Source: Bradyrhizobium australiense (GTDB taxonomy: Bacteria; Pseudomonadota; Alphaproteobacteria; Rhizobiales; Xanthobacteraceae). Taken from it: a DNA stretch of 64,000 nt. The DNA is taken from positions 434,001 through 498,000 of the forward strand of contig NZ_JAAVLX010000004.1 in assembly GCF_013114825.1 (NCBI RefSeq). The letters are read 5' to 3'. Shown here piece by piece: positions 1 through 8,299 of this stretch. Below the pieces are notes generated by a model that was not told the origin of the DNA, searched no databases, and saw nothing but the letters and a program-made list of their open reading frames with translations. The position numbers and the translations under genes are program-made. Within the stretch, counting starts at the first letter, position 1. Each line of letters opens with the position of its first letter.

Positions 1-355
1 ACTCAACGTTCCGATCATCGCATTGTCGCAGCTCTCGCGTCAGGTGGAAAACCGCGATGACAAGCGCCCGCAGCTGGCCGACTTGCGTGAATCCGGTTCG
101 ATCGAGCAGGACGCCGACGTCGTGATCTTCGTTTACCGCGAGGAGTATTACCTCGCCAACAAGGAGCCGCGGATCGGCACCCCAGAATACGAAAAATGGC
201 AGCTCGATATGTCACTGGTGCACGGCAAGGCCGAAATCATCATCGGCAAGCAGCGCCACGGCCCCACCGGAACGGTGGAAGTGCAGTTCGAGGGTCAGTT
301 CACCCGGTTCAGCGATCTGGCGCAGGACGGCAACTTGCCGACCGGGGGCTATTGA
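1..355 (+). CDS. dnaB: Replicative DNA helicase DnaB, C-terminal fragment
   Basis: This is the 3' end of the replicative helicase gene; the frame is already open at base 2 and the 5' part lies outside the window. The visible 117 residues are the end of the RecA-like ATPase domain. They begin with the [12 protein letters not shown] segment, followed by [20 protein letters not shown] and [10 protein letters not shown], which are hallmark DnaB motifs around the arginine finger. The tail, with the KQRHGPTG segment, is also typical. The enzyme unwinds DNA at the replication fork as a hexamer. alr follows on the same strand after 48 bases, a common dnaB-alr arrangement in this group. Identification is secure; only the truncation by the window edge limits it. 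Confidence 0.96.
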   Translation, partial: LNVPIIALSQLSRQVENRDDKRPQLADLRESGSIEQDADVVIFVYREEYYLANKEPRIGTPEYEKWQLDMSLVHGKAEIIIGKQRHGPTGTVEVQFEGQFTRFSDLAQDGNLPTGGY

Positions 356-403
356 GGCGCGGCCAAGGTTGAACCGTAGCGTTTGGCCGCGTAAAACTGT
401 GGC

Positions 404-1639
404 ATGAACGTGGCCCCCGATCCCAAGTCCATCCCGCAAGGCACCCTGTTCTCGCCCGAGGCGAACCAAGCGGTCGCGCTTGTGACCGCAACCGGCCTGC
501 TAACGGTCGATCTCGACGCCATCGTCGCCAACTGGCGCAAGCTCGAGAAGACGGCGGTGCCGGCCGAATGCGCAGCCGTGGTCAAGGCGGACGCCTATGG
601 CTGCGGCGCCGAACAGGTCGCGCGCGCCCTCGCAGGTGCCGGCTGCAAGACGTTCTTCGTCGCAACCCTCGATGAGGCCCGCGTGGTCCGTGCCGCGGTG
701 CCGGCGGCTTCGATCTATGTGCTTGGCGGCTTCTTCCAGAACACCGGCGAGGCCTATGCTAAGATCGACTGCAAGCCTGTCATCGGCGACCTCAACGAGC
801 TCGCCGAATGGGACGTGTTCTGCCGCCGTTCCGGCTGGTCCGGCGGCGCCGCCATTCACATCGATACCGGCATGAACCGGCTCGGCCTCACCGTCACCGA
901 GGCGCAAGGCATCATCCCCCGCATCAACGCCGGCGATCACGGCATTACGCTCGTGATGAGCCACCTTGCCTCCGCCGAGCTGCTCAACAATCCGGCTAAC
1001 GCCAGGCAACTTTCTGCCTTCCGCGAGATCGCGAGCCTGTTTTCCGGCGTCCCGGCGTCGCTGGCAAACTCGTCTGGCATCTTCCTGGGCGCCCAGTTCC
1101 AGTTCGATCTGGTGCGGCCGGGCTGCGCGCTCTATGGCATCAACCCGACGCCCGAAGCCGACAACCCGATGCTGCCGGTCGTCGAGCTGAAGGCCCGCAT
1201 CGTGCAGATCCGCAACGTCGAGCGCGGCGAGACCGTCGGCTATGGCGGTACCTGGACGGCGCGGCGTCCGACCAGAATAGCGGTCGTTTCCGCAGGTTAT
1301 GCCGACGGCTATTTCCGTGCGGCCAGCGCCAATGACGGCACTCGGGGAGCCGAGGTAGTGGTCGCCGGCAAGCGCTGCCCGATTGCGGGGCGGGTTTCGA
1401 TGGACCTGACGGCAGTCGACGTCACCGATCTCGACAAGAATGCGGTACGTCGCGGCCAATGGGTGACGCTGATCGGCGAAGGCATCACGGTCGACGAACT
1501 CGCCCATCATTTCGGCACCATCGGCTACGAAGTGATGACCAGCCTCGGCAAGCGCTACGCGCGGATTTACAAGGGCGGCAACGCCACTGCAGAGGCCCCT
1601 GCTCCGCCTCCAGCGGAGCCGGCTGTCGCATCCAGTTAG
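404..1639 (+). CDS. alr: Alanine racemase
   Basis: PLP-dependent alanine racemase, which makes D-alanine for peptidoglycan in the cytoplasm. The 411-residue protein has the cofactor lysine in AVVKADAYG (Lys61), the family segment HIDTGMNRLG, and the second catalytic base region VGYGGTW near residue 279. The C-terminal beta domain contains AGRVSMDLTAVDVT. About 30 residues precede the first conserved strand (TVDLDAI), and the C-terminal tail is Ala/Pro-rich, so the protein is slightly longer than the usual ~370 residues. The ATG at 404 is the first in frame, but a later start would still keep the whole barrel. It lies directly downstream of dnaB and may share its transcript. Confidence 0.95.
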   Translation: MNVAPDPKSIPQGTLFSPEANQAVALVTATGLLTVDLDAIVANWRKLEKTAVPAECAAVVKADAYGCGAEQVARALAGAGCKTFFVATLDEARVVRAAVPAASIYVLGGFFQNTGEAYAKIDCKPVIGDLNELAEWDVFCRRSGWSGGAAIHIDTGMNRLGLTVTEAQGIIPRINAGDHGITLVMSHLASAELLNNPANARQLSAFREIASLFSGVPASLANSSGIFLGAQFQFDLVRPGCALYGINPTPEADNPMLPVVELKARIVQIRNVERGETVGYGGTWTARRPTRIAVVSAGYADGYFRAASANDGTRGAEVVVAGKRCPIAGRVSMDLTAVDVTDLDKNAVRRGQWVTLIGEGITVDELAHHFGTIGYEVMTSLGKRYARIYKGGNATAEAPAPPPAEPAVASS

Positions 1640-1855
1640 TTCTTGTTCTCAAGTGTTGCTTCGCGGCGTTTCTTGTCGAGGTCGTCCACGGCTTTTGCAC
1701 GCGCCACCGATCGGACCGTCCAAAAGGCAACATTCGGCAGACAGCACCCAGCCGCCGAACGACTTCTCGAAGTCAGGCTTGCAGGCCGCAAGTTGCCGAG
1801 GACGCGACAATCAAGGCAACAACTGCAAAACCCGATGCTGGCGTGTTGCCCAGTC
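1640..1855. other. Intergenic region between alr and the Cys-rich gene
   Basis: Convergent gap of about 215 bases. I see no credible gene, strong hairpin or repeat in it. The open frames crossing it on the plus strand are the opposite strand of the small Cys-rich gene. Confidence 0.5.
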
Positions 1856-2077
1856 CTACTGTTTCTTCCGGCTGGCCAACACTTGCTTGCAGGCGTCGCT
1901 GAGTTGGTGATGCTGCTTGTTCAGACATGCGACGACACGGCCGCCGCCGGGCAGCGTGCCGGCGCAATATTTGTCATAGTCCGCCTTGCAGGCGCCGCGC
2001 TGGTCGGCGGTTTGAGCAACTGCGACTCCGGAGCATCCAATGGCGAGCACGAGAATGGCGAAACGTAGTATCGACAT
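1856..2077 (-). CDS. Small secreted cysteine-rich repeat protein
   Basis: A 73-residue protein with a clear Sec signal peptide (MSILRFAILVLAIGCSGVAVAQ) followed by a short mature domain with four cysteines in the pattern C-x6-C-x12-C-x11-C. This resembles the cysteine-rich repeat (GLG1-type) found in many small secreted rhizobial proteins. The function is unknown. I chose the ATG at 2077 because a GGAG Shine-Dalgarno lies just upstream and the signal peptide begins there; a start at 2104 would add nine unrelated residues. It is divergent from the exonuclease gene, with only 48 bases between the two start codons. Confidence 0.75.
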   Translation of the reverse strand: MSILRFAILVLAIGCSGVAVAQTADQRGACKADYDKYCAGTLPGGGRVVACLNKQHHQLSDACKQVLASRKKQ

Positions 2078-2125
2078 AGAATCTCCGAGTGTCAGGCGAA
2101 GCACAGTGATGCCAGCTACCTCTAC

Positions 2126-2896
2126 ATGAAGATCGCGACCTTCAACATTAATAATGTCAACCGCCGCCTGCCCAACCTGTTGCGCTGGCTACGCGCAGCG
2201 AAGCCCGAAATTGTCTGTCTACAGGAACTGAAATCGACCGATGCCGAGTTCCCGATTATGGCGATCGAGAAGGCTGGCTATGGCGCGGTGTGGCGCGGAC
2301 AGAAGACCTGGAACGGCGTTGCTATCCTGGCGCGCAACGCGGAGCCAGTATTGACCCGCACTGCGCTACCCGGCGATCGCAATGATGAAGAGGCGCGCTA
2401 TATCGAAGCCGCCATCAACGGCATCCTGGTCACCAGCATCTATCTGCCGAACGGCAACCCGCAGCCGGGACCGAAATTCGATTACAAGCTCGACTGGTTC
2501 AAACGACTGCGGTCGCACGCCGCAAAACTGCTCAAGCAGGACATCCCTGTGGTGCTGGCCGGCGACTACAACGTCGCACCGACCGAGCTCGATATCTACC
2601 CAACCAAGTCGTGGGACAAGGACGCACTGATCCAGCCGAAGAGCCGCGCCGCGTTCAAGGCGCTGGTAGACCAGGGCTGGACCGATGCGATCCGGACCCT
2701 GCATCCGTCAAAGCCGATGTTCACGTTCTGGGACTATAAGCGCAACCGATGGCCGCGCGATGCCGGATTACGGCTCGATCACCTGCTGCTGAGCCCATCA
2801 ATTGCGCCGCGCCTGATCAAGGCCGGCATCGACCGGAAAATGCGCGGAGAGGAAGACGCCAGCGACCATGCGCCGGCGTGGATCGTCCTGCGCTAG
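2126..2896 (+). CDS. xth: Exodeoxyribonuclease III (AP endonuclease family)
   Basis: 256-residue member of the exonuclease III/APE1 family, which cleaves abasic sites and removes 3' blocking groups in base-excision repair. Conserved motifs appear in order: KIATFNINNVNRR at the N-terminus, the metal-binding glutamate in CLQELKS, a catalytic region NGVAILAR, the central GDYNVAPTELD (Asp and Asn of the active site), the DAGLRLDHLLLS segment, and SDHAPAW with the catalytic Asp-His at the end. Length is normal. No good Shine-Dalgarno precedes the ATG, but the start coincides with the first family residue. It is transcribed divergently from the Cys-rich gene. Confidence 0.93.
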   Translation: MKIATFNINNVNRRLPNLLRWLRAAKPEIVCLQELKSTDAEFPIMAIEKAGYGAVWRGQKTWNGVAILARNAEPVLTRTALPGDRNDEEARYIEAAINGILVTSIYLPNGNPQPGPKFDYKLDWFKRLRSHAAKLLKQDIPVVLAGDYNVAPTELDIYPTKSWDKDALIQPKSRAAFKALVDQGWTDAIRTLHPSKPMFTFWDYKRNRWPRDAGLRLDHLLLSPSIAPRLIKAGIDRKMRGEEDASDHAPAWIVLR

Positions 2897-2962
2897 AATC
2901 ATTGCGCACTGCGAAACCGGAGTTGCTATGCTTCGGGCAAGCTTCAAAACGAAGGCGGAGGA

Positions 2963-3940
2963 ATGCGCGTGGGAATTCCGAGAATAGTCGCGGCAATTAT
3001 CGCGCTTTTTTGTGTGCCTGTGAATTTCGCTGCATCCGCCAATGATGATTACCCTTCCCGCCAAATCACGCTGACGCACGGATTTGGTGCCGGCGGCAAT
3101 GCCGATGCGATCGCACGTATTGTGGCCGACGGCCTGTCCCGGCGACTTGGCAAGCCCGTCATCGTGGAAGCCCGTCCCGGGGCCGGCGGCAACATTGCAT
3201 CGGATCGCACCGCGAAAGCCGCGCCGGACGGCTATACGCTGATCATGCTGACCGGCGGCCACGCAGCCTCGGCGGCGATGTACAAGGCGCTGCCGTTCGA
3301 CCCGGTCGAGGATTTTCAGATGATTTCGACGGTGGTGTTCTTTCCCTTCGTCATCGCCGTCAAATCGAGCCACCGCTTTCAGACGCTTGCCGACCTGATT
3401 GTGGAAGCGAAAGCCAAGCCGGACACGCTGACCTACAGCTCGGTCGGCGTCGGATCGACGCAACATCTGGTCGGCGAATTGCTGTCGTCGATGACCGGCA
3501 TCAAAATGATTCACGTGCCCTACAAGGGCGGCGGCGGCCCCATCAACGACCTCCTTGGCGGCCAGATCGACATCCTGATCGACACGCTGACGATCACGGC
3601 CCCGCAACTCACCGCCGGTACAATACGAGGCCTCGGCGTGACCAGCGAAAAGCCGTGGTTTTCAATTCCCGGCGTGCCGCCGATCGCCGCAACCGTCCCC
3701 GGTTACGAGGTTCGATCCTGGCTCGGTATCGCGACCAGCAAGAATGTCCCTCAACCCATCGCCGAGAAACTCAATCGGGAATTACGCGCCGTGCTCGAGA
3801 CGCCTGACATCAAGGACAAGCTCCAGGCCATGGGAAACCAGGTCCGCAGCGGTTCGCCGGAGGACATGCGCAGCATGATCGCGTCAGAGATCTCCCGCTG
3901 GAAGCAGGTCATCGATACCGCGGGAATTCAGAAACAATGA
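2963..3940 (+). CDS. Tripartite tricarboxylate transporter substrate-binding protein (TctC/Bug family)
   Basis: Periplasmic solute receptor of the TctC/Bug type, 325 residues, with a Sec signal peptide (residues 1 to about 26). Mature-protein motifs are typical: YPSRQITLTHGFGAGGNADA, the GKPVIVEARPGAGGNIA loop, the APDGYT motif, and MIHVPYKGGGGPINDLLGGQ. These receptors bind carboxylates and related anions. No TctA/TctB membrane genes are nearby, so it is an orphan receptor; expanded orphan sets are common in rhizobia and Burkholderiales. The start is fixed by a strong GGAGGA ribosome binding site. The stop codon sits inside a hairpin shared with the convergent cupin gene. Confidence 0.9.
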   Translation: MRVGIPRIVAAIIALFCVPVNFAASANDDYPSRQITLTHGFGAGGNADAIARIVADGLSRRLGKPVIVEARPGAGGNIASDRTAKAAPDGYTLIMLTGGHAASAAMYKALPFDPVEDFQMISTVVFFPFVIAVKSSHRFQTLADLIVEAKAKPDTLTYSSVGVGSTQHLVGELLSSMTGIKMIHVPYKGGGGPINDLLGGQIDILIDTLTITAPQLTAGTIRGLGVTSEKPWFSIPGVPPIAATVPGYEVRSWLGIATSKNVPQPIAEKLNRELRAVLETPDIKDKLQAMGNQVRSGSPEDMRSMIASEISRWKQVIDTAGIQKQ

Positions 3941-3958
3941 TCCGCCTTTAGCGGATCA
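3938..3958. terminator. Bidirectional hairpin spanning both convergent stop codons
   Basis: An 8-bp perfect stem (TGATCCGC / GCGGATCA) with the five-base loop CTTTA. The left end is the TGA of the receptor gene and the right end is the reverse complement of the TGA of the cupin gene. No strong T-tract follows, so it may act as a terminator or as a 3'-end stabiliser for both transcripts. Confidence 0.6.
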
Positions 3959-4405
3959 GCCCTTGCGGGTGTGGCCCCACGCCGCGTCCCAGTCTTCGCC
4001 CGCGGCATCGATGACGCGGCCGTCGGCCTCGAAGAACTTGTTCGGCACTTGGAAGATCGCCAGCATCAGCCCGCCTTGGGGACACCAGGCGACGTGGCGG
4101 CTGCCCTCTTCGCGCCAGATGAATTCGCCGGCCTTGCATTCGATGCCCTTCGCCGGGCCTTCCTTGTCGACGAGCGAACCTTCGAGCACGTAAGTTTGCT
4201 CGATGTTGACGTGTTCGTGGTCAGGCAGCACCGCGCCCGGCGCAAACCGCATCAGCGCGGTCATCAGGCCGGTCTTGCGGTCGAACAAGAGCGTCTTGGC
4301 TTCGCATCCGGGAAAGCGGGTCTTTTGCCATTCCATGCTATCGGGGCGAACCAGATGGGAATGCGCGTCTGCGGTCTGCGCATTTGCCGGCGTCACAGCG
4401 TCCAT
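3956..4405 (-). CDS. Cupin-domain protein (ChrR-like)
   Basis: 149-residue single-domain cupin. The metal-binding first motif is visible as LPDHEHVNIEQTYVLEGSLVD (His, His and Glu ligands), and the second cupin strand as CKAGEFIWREEGSRHVAWCPQGG (His). The sequence is closest in feel to the ChrR-like/2,4'-dihydroxyacetophenone dioxygenase-like cupins, but the substrate cannot be deduced. There is no signal peptide. The ATG at 4405 follows a good GGAGGA Shine-Dalgarno. It is convergent with the TctC-type receptor gene and divergent from the cyclase gene downstream. Confidence 0.8.
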   Translation of the reverse strand: MDAVTPANAQTADAHSHLVRPDSMEWQKTRFPGCEAKTLLFDRKTGLMTALMRFAPGAVLPDHEHVNIEQTYVLEGSLVDKEGPAKGIECKAGEFIWREEGSRHVAWCPQGGLMLAIFQVPNKFFEADGRVIDAAGEDWDAAWGHTRKG

Positions 4406-4561
4406 GGCGATCCTCCGTTCTGCTTATTTTGCCGCGATCCTAGCAGCTTTGCCTCTCGCCGCCAGCCGGCAGGTGTGCGCTGCGGCGATGCTGTCTTGCT
4501 CGCACCCGCTGCCGGTTATAGGATCGTCATACGTGCCGCTCTCGTGGATCACGGCTTGAAA

Positions 4562-5299
4562 ATGACAGCTCTGCAACATTCGCTGATTTGCAAGGGATGC
4601 TGGGAGCAGATGCATCTGCCGGTGCCGCTTCGCGGCGTGGTCTCAGCGCCATTTCGCGCGTTCGGCATTCGTCCAAGCCGGATGAACCCCAATACCTGCA
4701 CCATCTGCGAGCTGATGTTCACAAAGGTGATGCGGGCCCGCAAGATCACCATTGATGCGACCATCATGTTTGCCGACCTGCGCGGCTACACCAGCCTATC
4801 CCAATCGCAGTCAGCCGATGCCGTCTCTGGACTGCTCGACGCATTCTACGATGAATGCGCCAGCGCGATCTGGGAGCATGACGGACTTCTCAACAAGACG
4901 ATCGGCGACGCGGTGATGGCGATCTTCAACTTTCCGCTGCGGCGGGAGGAGCATGCCAGAAACGCCGTCCTCGCCGCGCGAGAACTTCAGACGAACTGGC
5001 GCGAGCGGCGCGAGGCGCTGGTTGCCGCGCATGGCCTCACCGCGAACGAACTAGGGATCGGCATCGGCATCCATTCCGGCGAACTAAGTTTTGGCGAGTT
5101 CGGCCGATCTCACCGGGACCTGACGGCGATCGGCACGGTCGTCAACACCGCCTCCCGGGCCCAGTCGGTCGCCGAAGCCGACCAGATCCTGGTAACGAAG
5201 GCGGTGTTTGACCGCGCCCAGCCAGATTTGAAGGACAGTTCTTCGAAGGCATTCCAGCTCAAGGGATTTGATGTCCCGATTGAGCTTTACGTCGCCTAG
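4562..5299 (+). CDS. Adenylate/guanylate cyclase with N-terminal CxxC pairs
   Basis: 245-residue protein with a C-terminal class III nucleotide cyclase domain (about residues 62-245). The two metal aspartates are in MFADLRGYTSL (Asp72) and TIGDAVMAIFNFP, and the transition-state Asn/Arg are in VVNTASR. Upstream of the domain is a short region with two cysteine pairs, CKGC (10/13) and CTIC (46/49), which could bind zinc or an Fe-S cluster or act as a thiol switch. The open frame continues upstream as far as 3971, but that part is the opposite strand of the cupin gene. I chose the ATG at 4562, just before the CKGC motif; no clear ribosome binding site is visible, so a nearby GTG (4544) remains possible. 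Confidence 0.82.
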   Translation: MTALQHSLICKGCWEQMHLPVPLRGVVSAPFRAFGIRPSRMNPNTCTICELMFTKVMRARKITIDATIMFADLRGYTSLSQSQSADAVSGLLDAFYDECASAIWEHDGLLNKTIGDAVMAIFNFPLRREEHARNAVLAARELQTNWRERREALVAAHGLTANELGIGIGIHSGELSFGEFGRSHRDLTAIGTVVNTASRAQSVAEADQILVTKAVFDRAQPDLKDSSSKAFQLKGFDVPIELYVA

Positions 5300-5407
5300 C
5301 GTGAGCGGGGCGCTCTGCGGTCAGCGCAATGGCAGCTTCCCTTGATTGACACGATCGGCTCCCTTTCGAGTGATATTAGGCCCTCGTAACCTGAGCCTGC
5401 TGCCACC

Positions 5408-6166
5408 ATGATGTCAGCATCAGGAATCACGAAAGACTGCAGCTTGGGCTTCCTCTTCGTCCTCATTGTCGGCCTGCTCGCCGGCACCATCTCAGGCATT
5501 GTCGGCACCGGCTCGTCGATCATGCTGATGCCGGTATTGGTCTATCAATACGGACCGAAGGAAGCCGTTCCGATCATGGCGGTCGCGGCGGTGATGGCGA
5601 ACCTGGCGCGCATTCTCGCCTGGTGGCGCGAGGTCGACTGGCGCGCCTGCCTCGCCTATTCGGCCACGGGCATTCCGGCTGCCGCGCTTGGCGCACGGAC
5701 GTTGCTCGCGCTGCCTTCGCATGCCGTCGATATCGCGATCGGCCTGTTTCTCATCGCTATGGTGCCGCTACGGCATTGGCTGGCCCGTCATCAACTCAAA
5801 GCGCAGCTCTGGCATCTGGCAGTCGGTGGCGCCGTTATCGGCTATCTCACGGGCATCGTGGTTTCGACCGGGCCGCTCAGCGTGCCACTGTTTCTATTTT
5901 ATGGGCTGACCAAAGGCGCCTTTCTCGCCACCGAAGCCGCAAGCTCGCTCGGCCTCTATCTCAGCAAGTCAGTCACCTTCGAGCGCTTTGGCGCGCTGAC
6001 GCCTGATATCGCGCTAAAAGGGCTGGTCGCCGGCTCCTCCCTCATGTTTGGCGCCTTCATCGCCAAACGCTTCGTGCTGCGTCTTCAGCCCGACGTCTTT
6101 CGGCTGCTGATGGATGGAATCATGCTGGCCGCTGGTGTCACCCTGCTGTGGACCGCATTTTCATAG
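5408..6166 (+). CDS. TauE/SafE family membrane permease
   Basis: 252-residue polytopic membrane protein of the sulfite exporter TauE/SafE family. The first membrane segment contains LAGTISGIVGTGSSIMLMPV, matching the family's glycine-rich N-terminal repeat, and a second copy of this pattern occurs near VIGYLTGIVVSTGPLSVPLF, as expected from the internal duplication. About seven to eight hydrophobic segments are visible. Members move sulfite, sulfoacetate or other small organic anions across the inner membrane; the substrate is not predictable here. Tandem ATGs at 5408 and 5411 are both usable. It stands alone between the cyclase and the SPFH gene. Confidence 0.87.
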   Translation: MMSASGITKDCSLGFLFVLIVGLLAGTISGIVGTGSSIMLMPVLVYQYGPKEAVPIMAVAAVMANLARILAWWREVDWRACLAYSATGIPAAALGARTLLALPSHAVDIAIGLFLIAMVPLRHWLARHQLKAQLWHLAVGGAVIGYLTGIVVSTGPLSVPLFLFYGLTKGAFLATEAASSLGLYLSKSVTFERFGALTPDIALKGLVAGSSLMFGAFIAKRFVLRLQPDVFRLLMDGIMLAAGVTLLWTAFS

Positions 6167-6298
6167 GAATCCGGCGCACCGCCTGAACCATTCCCCATCA
6201 GCTGCCGACCAAGTGGACGCGTGTCACATCCATTCGGCAAGTGACCATAGATCAGTGCCGGTCATGGATTCGCATCACCCACGTCCGGAGAGACTGAA

Positions 6299-7183
6299 AT
6301 GCCCAGGGGAATCATCGGCGCCATCGGCGCCGTCATTGTCATCGCCATCATCGCTGCGGGAAGCTGGTACACCGTCGATCAAACCGAGCGCGGCGTGAAG
6401 CTGCGCTATGGCGCCGTCATCGGCACCGCGCAGCCGGGCTTGGGCTTCAAGGTCCCGCTGATCGACAGTGTCGAAAAGGTCAGCGTCAAGACCTTCACCT
6501 ATGCCTGGGACAAGATGAACTCCTATTCCTACGACCAGCAGCCGGCCGACCTCAAGATCAGCGTCACCTTGCGCGCCTCGCCGGACAAGGTGGCCGATCT
6601 CTATGCCAAGTTTGGCGGACTGGACACCGCGGTCAAACAGGTGGTCAGCCCGGCCGTCAATCAGCAGGTCAAGATCGTGTTCGGCCGCTACACGGCCGTG
6701 AAGGCGATCCAGGAGCGCGGAGCGCTGAACTCAGCGATCAAGGACGCGATCACGACATCGCTGAAGGACGACCCGATGATCATGATCGAGAGCGTCCAGC
6801 TTGAAAACATCGAGTTCAGCGCAAACTATCTGCATTCGATCGAGCAGCGCATGTTGGCCGAGGTCGAGGTGCAGAAGCTGCAGCAGAATGCCGAGCGCGA
6901 AAAGGTGCAGGCGCAGATCACCGTCACGCAGGCGACTGCCAAGGCCAATGCCGTCCGCGCCGAGGCGCAGGCCGCGGCCGACGCGCTGCGGCTGAACGGC
7001 GAAGCGCGCGCCACCAATATCAGGATCACCGGCGAGGCCGAAGCCGCGGCCATCGAGGCCCGCGCCAAGGCGCTCGGCACCAACCCGAACCTGGTCACGC
7101 TGGTGCAGGCCGAACGCTGGAATGGCGTGCTGCCGACCACGATGGTGCCGGGCTCATCGGTGCCGTTTGTGTCAGTGAAATAG
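6299..7183 (+). CDS. SPFH/Band 7 domain protein (prohibitin-like)
   Basis: 294-residue SPFH-domain protein. One N-terminal membrane anchor (about residues 4-22) is followed by the SPFH domain starting at YTVDQTERGVKLRYGAV, and then by an alanine- and glutamate-rich coiled coil (about residues 180-260). This is the architecture of prohibitin/HflC-like scaffolds that form oligomeric cages in the inner membrane and organise proteases and lipids. It is not part of an hflK-hflC pair here. A GGAG sequence precedes the ATG. The gene ends just before a strong hairpin shared with the convergent hydrolase gene. Confidence 0.88.
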   Translation: MPRGIIGAIGAVIVIAIIAAGSWYTVDQTERGVKLRYGAVIGTAQPGLGFKVPLIDSVEKVSVKTFTYAWDKMNSYSYDQQPADLKISVTLRASPDKVADLYAKFGGLDTAVKQVVSPAVNQQVKIVFGRYTAVKAIQERGALNSAIKDAITTSLKDDPMIMIESVQLENIEFSANYLHSIEQRMLAEVEVQKLQQNAEREKVQAQITVTQATAKANAVRAEAQAAADALRLNGEARATNIRITGEAEAAAIEARAKALGTNPNLVTLVQAERWNGVLPTTMVPGSSVPFVSVK

Positions 7184-7196
7184 GGCAAATGACATG

Positions 7197-7235
7197 AACG
7201 ACAGCGCTCAAGCTAAATCTGGGGGCGCTGTCGTT
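7197..7235. terminator. Convergent-gene hairpin terminator
   Basis: Inverted repeat AACGACAGCGC (7197-7207) / GCGCTGTCGTT (7225-7235), a perfect 11-bp stem extendable by a G-T and a C-G pair, with a loop of about 13 bases. It lies between the ends of the SPFH gene and the convergent alpha/beta hydrolase gene, so it probably serves both. The T-tract is short. Confidence 0.65.
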
Positions 7236-7260
7236 TCACAGCTTGGCCTCAATGACTGTG

Positions 7261-8157
7261 CTAGTGCTTTGCTAGAAACGCCAGTACGGCGCGATCAAAA
7301 GCATCCGGATTTTCGGAAGGCACCGTGTGTGAGCTTCCGTTAATGACGATCCTCTCGCGATTTGGCAGGCAAACCTCTAGCTGGTCCATGATCCGATGAA
7401 AGAACTTGGGACTTCGCTCGCCATTGGACAATAGCGTCGGCACCTTGATCGCTTTGGCCATATCACACGTGAAAACCGGCCTGGGGCGCTTTGTCGTGGC
7501 ATCAGCTTGGTAGGAGGCCACGTTGTCCGCGTTCATCTTCTTGTCGGCGTCGGAACGTCGCTCATAAGCGCCGGGTCCACCGACAGCATTTACGAAAAGC
7601 GGGATGCCGGCTTTTGTGTCGCCAGCCTTTAGGGCCTCTCTTGCTGGTGCAATACCAGCGCCCCACGCCTTCAACATCTCGGCTGAATCGGAAATGCCAA
7701 CCAGTATGCCGGCGGCAGGCGGTTCATTCAGGACAAGGCTGACAACCATTTCAGGATGGGCGGCGGCAAAGAACAATGCGACGTGTGCGCCCGACGAGTG
7801 TGCAACCACCCGCACCTTTGACAAACCCAGAGCCTGCAGCAAGGCTGCCAAGTCTTCGCCATGCACGTCTGCAGCCCCATCCGGCATTCCATCCGGGTCC
7901 ACTTCGTTCGGGTAATTGTTGCGGCGGCTGTAGGCGATAGCACGATACCGCTCAGCAAACTTGGGCAGGTGATTCAGCCACATCCGGTAATCCTGAAGCC
8001 CGCCGTGGACGAATATGACCGGCTCACCTTGGCCAACTTCGACGTAAGCGAGTTCGGTGCCATTGACAGAAACGCGCTTCACCTCGTTTGCGCGGCTCGT
8101 TGGAGCGTTCACGAAAACTAACAGTGCCGTAATGAAATAAAGAGCGGGGCGGAGCAT
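7261..8157 (-). CDS. Alpha/beta hydrolase, exported
   Basis: 298-residue alpha/beta-hydrolase fold protein with an N-terminal signal peptide (MLRPALYFITALLVFVNAP...SRA). Visible elements are the oxyanion-hole motif PVIFVHGGLQDYRMW, the nucleophile elbow VVAHSSGAHVALFF (serine in the variant H-S-S-G), and the catalytic histidine in NGSSHTVPSENPDAF near the C-terminus. The substrate is unknown; it is probably a periplasmic or secreted esterase or similar enzyme. The open frame runs upstream to 8637, but that part lies opposite radA. The ATG at 8157 follows an AGGAGAG ribosome binding site and begins the signal peptide. Confidence 0.85.
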   Translation of the reverse strand: MLRPALYFITALLVFVNAPTSRANEVKRVSVNGTELAYVEVGQGEPVIFVHGGLQDYRMWLNHLPKFAERYRAIAYSRRNNYPNEVDPDGMPDGAADVHGEDLAALLQALGLSKVRVVAHSSGAHVALFFAAAHPEMVVSLVLNEPPAAGILVGISDSAEMLKAWGAGIAPAREALKAGDTKAGIPLFVNAVGGPGAYERRSDADKKMNADNVASYQADATTKRPRPVFTCDMAKAIKVPTLLSNGERSPKFFHRIMDQLEVCLPNRERIVINGSSHTVPSENPDAFDRAVLAFLAKH

Positions 8158-8299
8158 CGCATCTCTCCTGTTTGACACGTCAGCGATATTGGCGGCTTTG
8201 ATCCGGACCAGAACCACCAAATGGACGGTACATGCTTGCCCGTGACCATTCCATGCTATGGACGACGGCGGGACCTCTGGAAAGCGACTCACCTTCTTC

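Noticed and set aside
500..1510. 336-residue open frame antisense to alr
   Set aside because: Mirror of alr in another frame; Arg/Gly/Asp-rich as GC-rich antisense frames are, with no family motif.
2798..3607. 269-residue open frame antisense to xth/TctC-type receptor
   Set aside because: Lies opposite a well-supported receptor gene and has no motif.
3971..4561. Upstream part of the cyclase open frame
   Set aside because: Opposite strand of the cupin gene; not cyclase-like, so the cyclase start is placed at 4562.
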